A stretch of 31,575 nucleotides of DNA from a virus. The notes under the pieces were generated by a model that was given only the letters and a program-made list of their open reading frames with translations, made no database searches and was not told the DNA's origin. The position numbers and the translations under genes were made by a program. Of this stretch, positions 14,592 to 22,088 are shown piece after piece; positions within the stretch are counted from its first letter, which is position 1, and each line of letters starts with the position of its first letter. The stretch is taken from the IMG/VR virus record IMGVR_UViG_3300007963_000025, positions 1 to 31,575 of that record. One strand, given 5' to 3'.

Positions 14592-15898
14592 TGAAAAAAG
14601 TAAACGAGCTTCAAGAGCAAGCACGAATAGCTTTAGCTGATGCTGGTAAGTTTATTGAAAGTGGTGAAGTAGAATCTGCTAAAAAAGCAAAAGAAGACGC
14701 GGTTCAAAAAATTGAATTAGCAACAGAATTGCAAAATGAAGCAGACGCGCTAAAAACGCTTTCTGGTGACTTCAACAAGCCAACTAATTCTGTTCCGGCT
14801 TCTAAAGAAGAAGCAAAATTATACAATCCTACCGACAACGGTAAGGACTACAGGAACGACTACAAACCTGCAACATGGGTTAAAGGTTTACCCGCTGCTG
14901 TACAGCCAAAATGGGTACGTGAGCAAATGGGACAAAACTTAAAACAAGAAGAAAACTTTTATAAAGACACTTGGACAAAGTGGTTCAGAGACCGCTCACC
15001 GAATGCCGGTAAATTCTTTGCAACAGCTTCAGCAGACGAGCTAAAAGCTATGCAAGAAGGAACTGACAACGAAGGTGGTTTTTTCGTACCGGAAGACTTT
15101 AGAACGCAAGTTATACATAACACGGGCGTGCCGGGCGGAGTACACAGACCGTATACAACAGTCTTGACTACAAGTTTAAAAGACGGTTACCTACCTACTC
15201 TAGGTTCTGTAACTTGGGCGGCAATCGCTGAAGAAGCAGCTTACGGTGACAATACACCGACTGTAGGACAGGTTTCCTTCACAACTAGAAAAGCCGGTGG
15301 TACTGTTAAAGTTTCTAACGAATTGTTAGAAGACTCAGCAGTAAACTTACCTGCACTACTTAGCCAGATTATGGGAGAAGCAGCAGGAAGATACGAAGAC
15401 CAACAAATTATTGAAGGTGATGGTTCAACTGAACCGGAGGGCATAAGAACATCTGGTACAGACGGTTCTGATTCTGCTGCTAACAACGCAGTAGCAATCG
15501 GTGACTTCCAAACTTGGTACTTTAACTTGCCGGCACAGTTCCGAGCAAACGCTGTAGTATCAACAACATCTTCAGCTATGGCACAGATAGCAGCTTTAGA
15601 CGTTACAGCTAACAAAGGTAATCTAGCTACCGCAACTCCGGCAGCTACATTATACGGAAGACCAACTGTACTATTCGATGGTACTGGTTGGGACGATGCG
15701 ACTGCTATTGCGACTAATGAAGAAATTGGTTGTATTGGTGACTTTTCAAACTACTACATTATCGAGAGAATCGGAATGAGTATGAGAAGGGACGATTCCA
15801 TATATGTAGCGAATGACCAAGTAGGTTTCTTTGCTAGAAATAGATGGGACGGTCGAGTAGGACTGGCTGACGCATTTAGAATCTTCAAAATAGCGTAA
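14591..15898 (+). CDS. HK97-fold major capsid protein
   Basis: This 435-aa protein has a helical N-terminal delta/scaffold segment (residues about 1-60, ELQEQARIALADAGK...), a linker, then the HK97 core from about residue 155: GTDNEGGFFVPEDFRTQVIH, LEDSAVNLPALLSQIM, GRYEDQQIIEGDGS, RNRWDGRVGLADAFRIFKI. Length and order match phage capsid family members processed by the adjacent protease. The cleavage site is probably between residues 100 and 150 but is not visible as a defined motif. Confidence 0.93.
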   Translation: MKKVNELQEQARIALADAGKFIESGEVESAKKAKEDAVQKIELATELQNEADALKTLSGDFNKPTNSVPASKEEAKLYNPTDNGKDYRNDYKPATWVKGLPAAVQPKWVREQMGQNLKQEENFYKDTWTKWFRDRSPNAGKFFATASADELKAMQEGTDNEGGFFVPEDFRTQVIHNTGVPGGVHRPYTTVLTTSLKDGYLPTLGSVTWAAIAEEAAYGDNTPTVGQVSFTTRKAGGTVKVSNELLEDSAVNLPALLSQIMGEAAGRYEDQQIIEGDGSTEPEGIRTSGTDGSDSAANNAVAIGDFQTWYFNLPAQFRANAVVSTTSSAMAQIAALDVTANKGNLATATPAATLYGRPTVLFDGTGWDDATAIATNEEIGCIGDFSNYYIIERIGMSMRRDDSIYVANDQVGFFARNRWDGRVGLADAFRIFKIA

Positions 15899-15915
15899 TA
15901 GGAGTATAAATTACA

Positions 15916-16305
15916 ATGCCAAAACAACGACAATTAAGTAATCGGGTAAGCTTCAATCAAGCTTTAGCACCTGTATCAAAGTCTGCGGGAACGACAACAA
16001 GTTCTGCAATAGACTTGACTGGATATAGTAATGCTAGTTTGTTTGTTAGTGTCGGGGTTATTTCTTCAAGCGGTACAGTAGACTGTAAAGTACAGGCTTC
16101 TGCAACCTCCGGAGGAAGTTACGCTGATATTACTGGAGCGGCAATAACACAAGCAACACAAGCCGGCGGAGATTCCGGAAGCTCACAGCTAGTGGACTTC
16201 GAGATTCCCGCAGGAAAGCCATTTGTAAAAACTGTATTGGTTAACGCAACCGCTGCAGCAGTACAAGGCGTCTACGTTATCGCTGACCAAGATACCAGAA
16301 ACTAA
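15916..16305 (+). CDS. Head decoration-like structural protein
   Basis: This 129-aa all-beta protein is rich in Ser, Thr, Ala and Gly (SAGTTTSSAIDLTGYSNASLFV..., VDCKVQASATSGGSYADITG). Its size and place right after the capsid gene fit a capsid-associated cement or fibre protein with an Ig- or jelly-roll-like fold. AGGAG lies about 12 nt upstream. It is known only by context and composition, so a minor tail component is possible but less likely. Confidence 0.65.
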   Translation: MPKQRQLSNRVSFNQALAPVSKSAGTTTSSAIDLTGYSNASLFVSVGVISSSGTVDCKVQASATSGGSYADITGAAITQATQAGGDSGSSQLVDFEIPAGKPFVKTVLVNATAAAVQGVYVIADQDTRN

Positions 16306-16314
16306 AATTAAAAA

Positions 16315-16370
16315 TATATAGGCGGGTGGCATGCCGGCAAACGTTGAGCTTGCTACTCGCCGACTATATA
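16315..16370 (+). other. Long intergenic stem-loop
   Basis: TATATAGGCGGGT (16315-16327) pairs with ACTCGCC (16355-16361) and TATATA (16365-16370), leaving a 3-nt bulge. GCA/TGC can add inner pairs, and the loop contains a self-complementary GCCGGC. It fills the 82-nt gap between two head genes. No T-run follows on the plus strand, so it is probably not a simple terminator. mRNA stabilisation or processing is more likely. Confidence 0.6.
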
Positions 16371-16387
16371 AAAAATAAGGAGAAAAA

Positions 16388-16594
16388 ATGAAATATAAAG
16401 TTATGTGCATCGAAAGCCGACGGATTGCAGACGATAGCTACACAGCCGGCGAGGAATACATACTTGAAACAGATAGGCTTAAAAAATACAGAAATTATTT
16501 TGAAGTTATTTCTATTATTGAAGAAAAAAAACCAACTACTAAAAAAGCCAAAAAAGTAGAAAACAAAGACGCAGGAAAAACTGAGGATAAATAG
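16388..16594 (+). CDS. Small head-region protein, 68 aa
   Basis: AAGGAG lies 7 nt before the ATG, right after the intergenic stem-loop. The first 45 residues look like a small beta barrel (MKYKVMCIESRRI, YTAGEEYILETDRLKKY, YFEVISI). The last 23 are a Lys-rich tail (KKPTTKKAKKVENKD). Proteins of this size with a similar barrel often sit between capsid and connector genes in siphoviruses. The function is not established. Confidence 0.6.
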   Translation: MKYKVMCIESRRIADDSYTAGEEYILETDRLKKYRNYFEVISIIEEKKPTTKKAKKVENKDAGKTEDK

Positions 16595-16596
16595 CG

Positions 16597-17520
16597 ATGG
16601 CACAAACCTATCATACATACGGCAATATTTACGATTTTAAATCATACTTAGGCGGTACTGACCATGTTACGAACTGGACTACAGACGAAACACCGGTACT
16701 AAGAGTTTTAGAAGCTGCAAGCAACCGCATAGACCAATATGCAGGGCGTTCGTTTGGAGTAAGAACTGAAACACATTCTTTCGACTTGGGAGAAGGCGCG
16801 TTAAGAGATGACGCATTAATGCCAAATGGCGATATGGTGGAGCGTCCAGATTATTGGACTACTAAATTACAAAGTACCGGAATATTGCCGCTAGATGATT
16901 GGTTGATTTCTGCAACTACGGTTACAAGCTACGAAGGTACTGACAGAACCACAAGCGCAACACTTACAGAAGGCATAGGGAATGATTTCCTACTTATGCC
17001 ATATAACAGTAATCCTAAAAGCAAACTAAAGCTTCAAGAAAATACAAGTAAGAATTTATTCGCCGGTCAGCAAACACTTACAATATTAGGCGAATGGGGT
17101 TGGCAAAACGATACAGAGAGTATTAGCACAGCTGACGCTGTAGGTTCAACAAGTACAACGACGGTTACAGTAACAAGTGGAAGTACAACTTATATAGGAG
17201 ATACAATTTTAATCGATTCAGAACAGATGTACGTAACAAATGTTGACGGTAATACTTTGACAGTCATAAGAGCAGTAAACGGCACAACCGCAGCCACACA
17301 TAGCGGAGGAGTAACTTACTACCGGTACAAATATCCTGCAGACGTTGTTCAAACTTGCTTAGACGTCGCAAGAACGTACTGGAAGAGCCGCGATGTTGGA
17401 CAAAGTACCTTAATAGGTACGGCTGATATGCAGATGACATTTTCACAAAACGAAGAGAAAATGTTACTACGAAGATTAGACCATTACTTGAACAAAAGGG
17501 AAACTGCAATATATGTCTAG
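16597..17520 (+). CDS. Head-tail connector (adaptor) with beta insertion
   Basis: This 307-aa protein has N-terminal helices (VLRVLEAASNRIDQYAGRSF) and C-terminal helices (DVVQTCLDVARTYWKSRD, EKMLLRRLDHYL) that resemble the gp6/gp15-type adaptor that plugs under the portal. Between them, about residues 180-250, lies a beta domain (TVTVTSGSTTYIGDTIL, IDSEQMYVTNVDGNTLTVI, RAVNGTTAATHSGG) of a type common in tail and connector proteins. GATAAATAGCG precedes the ATG, and it overlaps the next gene by 8 nt. The connector role follows from gene order and helix pattern. Confidence 0.75.
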   Translation: MAQTYHTYGNIYDFKSYLGGTDHVTNWTTDETPVLRVLEAASNRIDQYAGRSFGVRTETHSFDLGEGALRDDALMPNGDMVERPDYWTTKLQSTGILPLDDWLISATTVTSYEGTDRTTSATLTEGIGNDFLLMPYNSNPKSKLKLQENTSKNLFAGQQTLTILGEWGWQNDTESISTADAVGSTSTTTVTVTSGSTTYIGDTILIDSEQMYVTNVDGNTLTVIRAVNGTTAATHSGGVTYYRYKYPADVVQTCLDVARTYWKSRDVGQSTLIGTADMQMTFSQNEEKMLLRRLDHYLNKRETAIYV

Positions 17521-17908
17521 TGGTTTTGAAATACAGTTTGAAACTACGGGGAAAATTTTTAAAAATCCCAAGCTTAAAGACGCAATTAATCGTGCTGTTA
17601 GCAATATGGCTTTAGTAACAGAAGAAAGAGTCAAGGCACAGCTATATAAAGGACATGGTGTTCTTACTGGTCATCTTAGGCGTAGTATCAGCGGAATGCT
17701 AGTCGGCGACTTAAAGGCACAAGTAGATAGCGGAAAGTTTCAGCAAGGCGCAAATGTTGTATATACTGATTGGGTTGAAGGAATATCTGCAAGAAATAAA
17801 ACAACAAGTTTTAGAGGGTACAAAATGTTCGAGAACGCAAAAAATACACTAGACAAAGAAGACAAAGATAAATATTTTAAACAACCGTTGAAGGATACAT
17901 TAGATTGA
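17513..17908 (+). CDS. HK97 gp10-like head-tail protein
   Basis: This 131-aa protein has the recognisable gp10/neck pattern: GVLTGHLRRSISG, a beta region (AQVDSGKFQQGANVVYTDWVEG) and F-R-GYKMFENA, as in the HK97-gp10 family of head-closure or tail-completion proteins. It lies between the connector and the tail terminator. The first 30 residues form a short strand and helix. It overlaps both neighbours, so the three are co-translated. Confidence 0.8.
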   Translation: MSSGFEIQFETTGKIFKNPKLKDAINRAVSNMALVTEERVKAQLYKGHGVLTGHLRRSISGMLVGDLKAQVDSGKFQQGANVVYTDWVEGISARNKTTSFRGYKMFENAKNTLDKEDKDKYFKQPLKDTLD

Positions 17909-18342
17909 GTAGAAGCGGAGCTATAACAACTATAAAAAGTTTACTTGATGGGGTAAGCTCTCCAACCTTCCGGCAAGTTTTCATAGGTGAACCATTGTCG
18001 ATTCCTACTGGGGATAGAGTGGTGGCTGCTTGGTTTAACGGTGAAAGCGAAAAAACAAAAACGCTAGGTAACATAATGGTTACGCAAATTTTCACCGTCA
18101 GAGCGTATTTTAGGGTGGGTGCAACCGCAAAACTAAGGGAAGACTTAGAGTTAGAGCTTTGGAACGCTGTGCGGAGCATTCAGACGGCTTTTCGAGGAGA
18201 TTCAACGCTCAGCGGAAACGTCACAGATTTAGACATAAGCTTGGCGCAAGTCGGGTGGACTGATATTGGCGGTAACACTTTCCGTACAATAAGTTTTGAT
18301 TTACAATTAATAGAACTAGAAGCAGAAAGCATATCTGAGTAA
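17905..18342 (+). CDS. Tail terminator-like protein (TTG start)
   Basis: This 145-aa protein starts at TTG 17905, 4 nt inside the previous gene, with AAGGA about 9 nt upstream. It begins MSRSGAITTIKSLLDGVS. A beta region follows (VVAAWFNGESEKTKTLG..., TQIFTVRAYFRV), then a helix (REDLELELWNAVRSIQTAF) and closing strands. Size and position right before the tail-tube gene fit a gpU-like tail terminator, which stops tube growth and joins to the head. Identification is mainly by synteny. Confidence 0.65.
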   Translation: MSRSGAITTIKSLLDGVSSPTFRQVFIGEPLSIPTGDRVVAAWFNGESEKTKTLGNIMVTQIFTVRAYFRVGATAKLREDLELELWNAVRSIQTAFRGDSTLSGNVTDLDISLAQVGWTDIGGNTFRTISFDLQLIELEAESISE

Positions 18343-18353
18343 AGGAAATATAT

Positions 18354-19073
18354 ATGGCAAAAAAATCTGGACTAGGAAATAATCTTTTCATATCTGGTTA
18401 CGATTTAAGCGGAGATGTTGGCGTAATCAACACAATATCAAGTACTCGCGGAGTGCAAGATGTAACGAGTATAAACAAGTCAGCTCATGAAAGATTATTA
18501 ACGCATAGTGATAGTACTATTGATTTTAACTCTTTTTTCAATGACGCTGCACTAGCAGAACACGCTGCACTTAGTGGATTACCGACTACTGACAGAATAG
18601 TCACATTTTTAATGGGTAGTACACTTGGTGATAGTGCTTGTAGCTTGGTTGGGAAACAGCTTAATTACGACGCTAGCAGAACTGCAGACGGCGGATTAAC
18701 TTTTGGTGTACAAGTAGTAGGGCAAGGTTTTCCGCTAGAGTGGGGAATATCTGGAACTGCCGGCAAAGTTACGCATTCTTCAGCTACGAACGTTACAAGT
18801 ATTGATAACTCTGCTAGCACGAGCAACGGAGCATCAGCATACTTGCAAGTCTTTGCAGTTTCTTCTGGAACTTGTGTAGTCAAAGTTCAACATTCTACTA
18901 ATAACAGCTCATGGTCAGATTTAATAACATTCACCGGCGCAGATGACATTACGTCCGAAAGAGCTACATCAAGCGGCACGGTCAATAGATACTTAAGGGT
19001 AATTTCAAGTGGTACATTCTCGAGCTGCTCGTTTAACGTCGTCGTTAGGCGCGGCACAGCAGACGACATATAG
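18354..19073 (+). CDS. Tail-tube-like protein A with extra C-terminal domain
   Basis: This 239-aa protein has an N-terminal 140 residues clearly paralogous to the protein at 19415-19819: both open MAK(K/E)SGLG and share RGVQD(V/I)T, NKSA/DKSA-ERLL and FNDA. A beta-rich domain follows (about 140-239: SSGTCVVKVQHSTNNSSWSD, VNRYLRVISSGTFSSCSFN), resembling surface or carbohydrate-binding domains on tail tubes. It is probably a tube subunit that displays the extra domain outward. AAGGAAA precedes the ATG. Confidence 0.75.
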   Translation: MAKKSGLGNNLFISGYDLSGDVGVINTISSTRGVQDVTSINKSAHERLLTHSDSTIDFNSFFNDAALAEHAALSGLPTTDRIVTFLMGSTLGDSACSLVGKQLNYDASRTADGGLTFGVQVVGQGFPLEWGISGTAGKVTHSSATNVTSIDNSASTSNGASAYLQVFAVSSGTCVVKVQHSTNNSSWSDLITFTGADDITSERATSSGTVNRYLRVISSGTFSSCSFNVVVRRGTADDI

Positions 19074-19422
19074 GGCGATTAAGCCATTATCTACACATTT
19101 TCGACAGGGAACTTGTCAAGAAGTCAGCTGTCTTCAGTATCTTAACGGTTGGAAAACTCTACTACCAAAAGAACACAACGGGGTAGACTGGATAAGAAAC
19201 TCAAAAATGCGTTATACTGAAGTAAGTAAAGAAAATATGATAGAATTTATTTTTGAAGCCGGACAAAAATGTTTTAAAAGAAACGAACATTACGTTTCAC
19301 TAGACAAACCGGCTATATATGCTATTCGGGATAGCTTCGGCACTAAAAAGCAAGAAGCCAACGAGTGGGTAGACAAATTCGATAACCATTTACACAAACT
19401 GAAGGGAGAAATAGATGGCTAA
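19009..19422 (+). CDS. Actinophage-type tail-region protein
   Basis: The 137-aa frame opens at GTG 19009 with AAGGG 9 nt upstream, 65 nt inside the preceding gene. The first ~20 residues look unlike a protein start. The recognisable part begins YRAIKPLSTHFRQGTC, then CLQYLNGWKT, VDWIRNSKMRYTE, FIFEAGQKCFKRNEHYVSL, WVDKFDNHLHKL. I know this C-x(4)-C and NGW pattern from conserved actinobacteriophage tail genes of unknown role. No ATG, GTG or TTG exists between 19009 and the conserved region, so the true start is uncertain. Two cysteines could bind metal. Confidence 0.65.
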   Translation: MVHSRAARLTSSLGAAQQTTYRAIKPLSTHFRQGTCQEVSCLQYLNGWKTLLPKEHNGVDWIRNSKMRYTEVSKENMIEFIFEAGQKCFKRNEHYVSLDKPAIYAIRDSFGTKKQEANEWVDKFDNHLHKLKGEIDG

Positions 19423-19819
19423 AGAAAGCGGATTAGGAATGTCAGTAGCGGTTGATGATAGCGGCAGTAGTGCTAGGACAATTTCTAACGACATTACAAG
19501 TACTGATTTTAGTATACCAAGAGGTGTACAAGATATAACAGGCTTGGACAAATCAGCTAACGAAAGATTACTTTTACTAGCAGATTTTTCAGTAACATTA
19601 AACGGCGTTTTTAACGATGCGTCCAATATGTCCCATGATGTTTTTAAAACCGTGTCTAGTACATCGGTAGTAAGAACCGTAACTCTAGGAATATCTGGAC
19701 AATCGTTAGCTACAGAAAGTTTTTTTACTGACTACGCTTTAAGTAGACCGGCAAGTGGAGAGCTAACGTTCACAGCTTCCGGCGTACTTGGCAACGGCTC
19801 AGTACCAACTTGGGCATAA
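19415..19819 (+). CDS. Tail-tube-like protein B
   Basis: This 134-aa paralogue of the N-terminal part of protein A (18354-19073) shares MAKESGLG, SIPRGVQDITGLDKSANERLL and LNGVFNDA, and ends with beta strands (ASGELTFTASGVLGNGSVPTWA, split). This is probably the main tail-tube subunit, lacking the outward domain. GAAGGGAG lies about 8 nt before the ATG, which overlaps the preceding gene by 8 nt. It precedes the chaperone gene as expected for a major tail protein. Confidence 0.78.
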   Translation: MAKESGLGMSVAVDDSGSSARTISNDITSTDFSIPRGVQDITGLDKSANERLLLLADFSVTLNGVFNDASNMSHDVFKTVSSTSVVRTVTLGISGQSLATESFFTDYALSRPASGELTFTASGVLGNGSVPTWA

Positions 19820-19838
19820 CAATATAGAGGAATGAAAA

Positions 19839-20237
19839 ATGGCAAAGTTTAAATTAAGTCAAGCGCAAAAAATCGCTAACATAAGTTTCGAGGGAACAGA
19901 CTTTGACGGCTTGGAAGTAAAAGTTTCGTTAGATTTACCGTTGAAGGTTGTACTAGATATACAATCTCTAAGCGGTTCTGACGAAAATGAAGATAAATTA
20001 AAAGCAAACACGATATGGTGCGATAAAGTTCTGTTATCGTGGAATTTAGTAGATGACAAAGGAGAAAACATACCTGCTACTGCTGAAAGCTTGCTAATGG
20101 GAGTACCATCAAGATTACTCAATACACTAATTTTAAAGTGGAGCGAACTTGTAACAGAGCCATCAGCAAATTTATCGGAAGCGCAGAACGATACGTCCAC
20201 GTTGGCGGAACTAGCGAACACATCGACAGCGAATTAG
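19839..20237 (+). CDS. Tail assembly chaperone, short form (gpG-like)
   Basis: This 132-aa protein lies between the tail tube and the tape measure, where siphoviruses encode the G/GT chaperone pair. It opens with MAKFKLSQAQKIANISFEG. Its reading frame passes through two heptamers that allow a -1 slip (T TTA AAG at 20132-20138 and A AAT TTA at 20168-20174), after which ribosomes continue in the frame of 20138-20377 to make a ~179-aa fusion. The chaperone wraps the tape measure and recruits tube subunits. AGAGG precedes the start. Confidence 0.82.
   Translation: MAKFKLSQAQKIANISFEGTDFDGLEVKVSLDLPLKVVLDIQSLSGSDENEDKLKANTIWCDKVLLSWNLVDDKGENIPATAESLLMGVPSRLLNTLILKWSELVTEPSANLSEAQNDTSTLAELANTSTAN
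20132..20174 (+). promoter_or_regulatory. Two in-phase -1 frameshift heptamers
   Basis: TTTAAAG (20132-20138) reads T TTA AAG and AAATTTA (20168-20174) reads A AAT TTA in the chaperone frame. Both match X XXY YYZ exactly and both shift into the frame that stays open from 20087 to 20377. Which is used, or whether both are, cannot be told from sequence. The products are the same total length (about 179 aa) and differ only between the two sites. Confidence 0.78.
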
Positions 20238-20377
20238 AGGTACTGCTTCTAATCGACAGCTTGTGTCAGCGCTATAGCGTTTTACCGTCAGCGCTACTGG
20301 AAGAACCGGCTATGGTTTTGCGCATCGCAAAGATTGCAAATATAGTAGAGAATTTAAGATATAAAGATGGCAAATGA
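20138..20377 (+). CDS. Tail assembly chaperone T extension (made by -1 frameshift)
   Basis: This frame is open from 20087 to 20377 in the -1 register of the preceding gene. It has no credible ribosome site: the GTG at 20138 overlaps the slippery heptamer and is unlikely to be a start. The T part is about 68-79 aa and includes ERYVHVGGTSEHIDSELEVL, SLCQRYSVLPSALLEEP and a final helix (VLRIAKIANIVENLRYKDGK). It is expected only as the C-terminus of the fusion. It overlaps the tape-measure start by 11 nt. Confidence 0.8.
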   Translation: MERTCNRAISKFIGSAERYVHVGGTSEHIDSELEVLLLIDSLCQRYSVLPSALLEEPAMVLRIAKIANIVENLRYKDGK

Positions 20378-22079
20378 AGTAAATATAAAAATAAAAGCCG
20401 ATGACATGGCAAGCGGAAAGCTAAAAACGTTAGACCAGAAAGCTAAAGACTTGCGAGGTACTTTTACTAAAGTAGCTGCAGCGGGTGCTGCTATTACTGG
20501 TGTGTTTACTGTTTTGACAAAATCAAGCTTAGACCAAGAAATAGGTATCAATCGGCTTGACCAAGCTTTAAAAAATGTAAATTCAAGCTATGAAGAACAA
20601 AAAGAAGCTATAGAAGAAGCAATATCTGCTACACAAGCTGCTACAAACTTCGGCGACGAAGAGCAAAGAGATTCTCTTACTAAGATTATAAGTTTAGTTC
20701 AAGACGAAACAATAGCACTTGAAGCGCTAAGCGCAGCAACCAACCTAGCCGCCGGAATGGATATGGATTTACAAAATGCTTCTTTACTAGTTTCAAAAGC
20801 TTTGACAGGTAACGCTACAGCGTTAACAAGATACGGATTAGAAATACCAGAAGCAGCAACAAACCTCGAAATATTAGAATTAATTCAAACGCAATTTAGA
20901 GACCTTGCAATAGCTTCGGCAGACCCAACGACACAATTAGGAAACCGTATGGGGGACTTAGGGCAGACAATCGGTGACGTTCTTCTTCCAGTTATGAAAA
21001 CTGTAGTACCGGCGCTTGATAATGCTATACAAAAAGTTATAGCGTTTTCAGAAGAAAATCCAGAGCTTACAAAAACAATCGTTATAGCAGCCGGAGCGTT
21101 AGGAGCTGCAGCAGTAGCTGTAGGAACGCTAGGACTAGCACTACCGTTAATAATCTCTGGAATAACGGCTTTGAAAACAGCGTTTGTACTGTTAAAAGTT
21201 ACTATGATGACTAACCCGTTCGGACTGATTGCGGTTGCAATTGCTACGCTAGCCACGCTATCAATACCGCTGCTAATAAAACATTTTGACCAGATACAAG
21301 ATGTTGCGTTTAAGGTAGTCAATAACGTAGTCACTTATTTTGAGAACATGGCTAATAATGTTGTTACGGTTATTAACGTAATGATTGAAGCTTTTAATTT
21401 TGTAAACGTTTTTGGAGATGACATTGACACTTTAGGAGAAGTAACATTCCCAAGATTTAAAAGAAGTTTAGACGATACAACAGACGCTATAAAAGATAAT
21501 AGTGACGCTATGGCAAAAAACGCAGAAGACGCTATGTTTTTAGCAGAAGCAAAGATAGCCGGAAGCGAAAGCGCAAAGCAAGCCATTCTGGAAGATATGG
21601 AAGAGCTAGCCAAATTTGAACAACAAGATAGAGAACGAAGAGGAGCGGAGATAAGAGCGGAGCAAAAAGCAAAGCGAGCTGCAGAAAGCGGAGATTTTAA
21701 TTTATCATATTCTGATTTTTTACGTATAGAGATGGCGCGAGTAAAAAATATGCCAGACGTAATAGGCACAGGTGGACATATGTCGGACGCGCTCGGAAAT
21801 GCTTTCCGGAACTTTTTTCAAGGAAGCCAAATAGCAGAACACGGTCAAGCAGGAATTGACGCACAAGCTAGATTTTTTGAAAAAATTGATACTGGACGAA
21901 TGTTTGAAAGAAGACCAATGCCGAGTATACACGATTTTCAAACGCCGGTAAATGTAATGGTTAACGGCAATATATACGGATTAGACAATTTTAAAGTAGA
22001 TGTAGCGGAAGCAGTACAAGAAGGCTTAGACAACGGCGGACTTGTGCCATATATGGATTTATCAACAGGGCAATTTTAA
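20367..22079 (+). CDS. Tape measure protein
   Basis: This 570-aa protein starts MANEVNIKIKADDMASGKLK, the usual tape-measure beginning, with a long helical N-terminal half. Hydrophobic segments lie at about 235-262 and 268-308 (IAAGALGAAAVAVGTLGLAL and MMTNPFGLIAVAIATLATL), which probably form membrane channels during injection. At about 0.15 nm per residue the tail would be near 85 nm. The end (residues 440-570) has a coiled charged region and a VMVNGNIYGLDNF beta motif often seen at the tail-tip end. No lysozyme or peptidase domain is seen. Confidence 0.9.
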   Translation: MANEVNIKIKADDMASGKLKTLDQKAKDLRGTFTKVAAAGAAITGVFTVLTKSSLDQEIGINRLDQALKNVNSSYEEQKEAIEEAISATQAATNFGDEEQRDSLTKIISLVQDETIALEALSAATNLAAGMDMDLQNASLLVSKALTGNATALTRYGLEIPEAATNLEILELIQTQFRDLAIASADPTTQLGNRMGDLGQTIGDVLLPVMKTVVPALDNAIQKVIAFSEENPELTKTIVIAAGALGAAAVAVGTLGLALPLIISGITALKTAFVLLKVTMMTNPFGLIAVAIATLATLSIPLLIKHFDQIQDVAFKVVNNVVTYFENMANNVVTVINVMIEAFNFVNVFGDDIDTLGEVTFPRFKRSLDDTTDAIKDNSDAMAKNAEDAMFLAEAKIAGSESAKQAILEDMEELAKFEQQDRERRGAEIRAEQKAKRAAESGDFNLSYSDFLRIEMARVKNMPDVIGTGGHMSDALGNAFRNFFQGSQIAEHGQAGIDAQARFFEKIDTGRMFERRPMPSIHDFQTPVNVMVNGNIYGLDNFKVDVAEAVQEGLDNGGLVPYMDLSTGQF

Positions 22080-22088
22080 GGAGTAAAC

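Noticed and set aside
20138-20377. Independent start of the T frame at GTG 20138
   Set aside because: There is no ribosome site, the codon overlaps the slippery heptamer, and gene order predicts a frameshift product.
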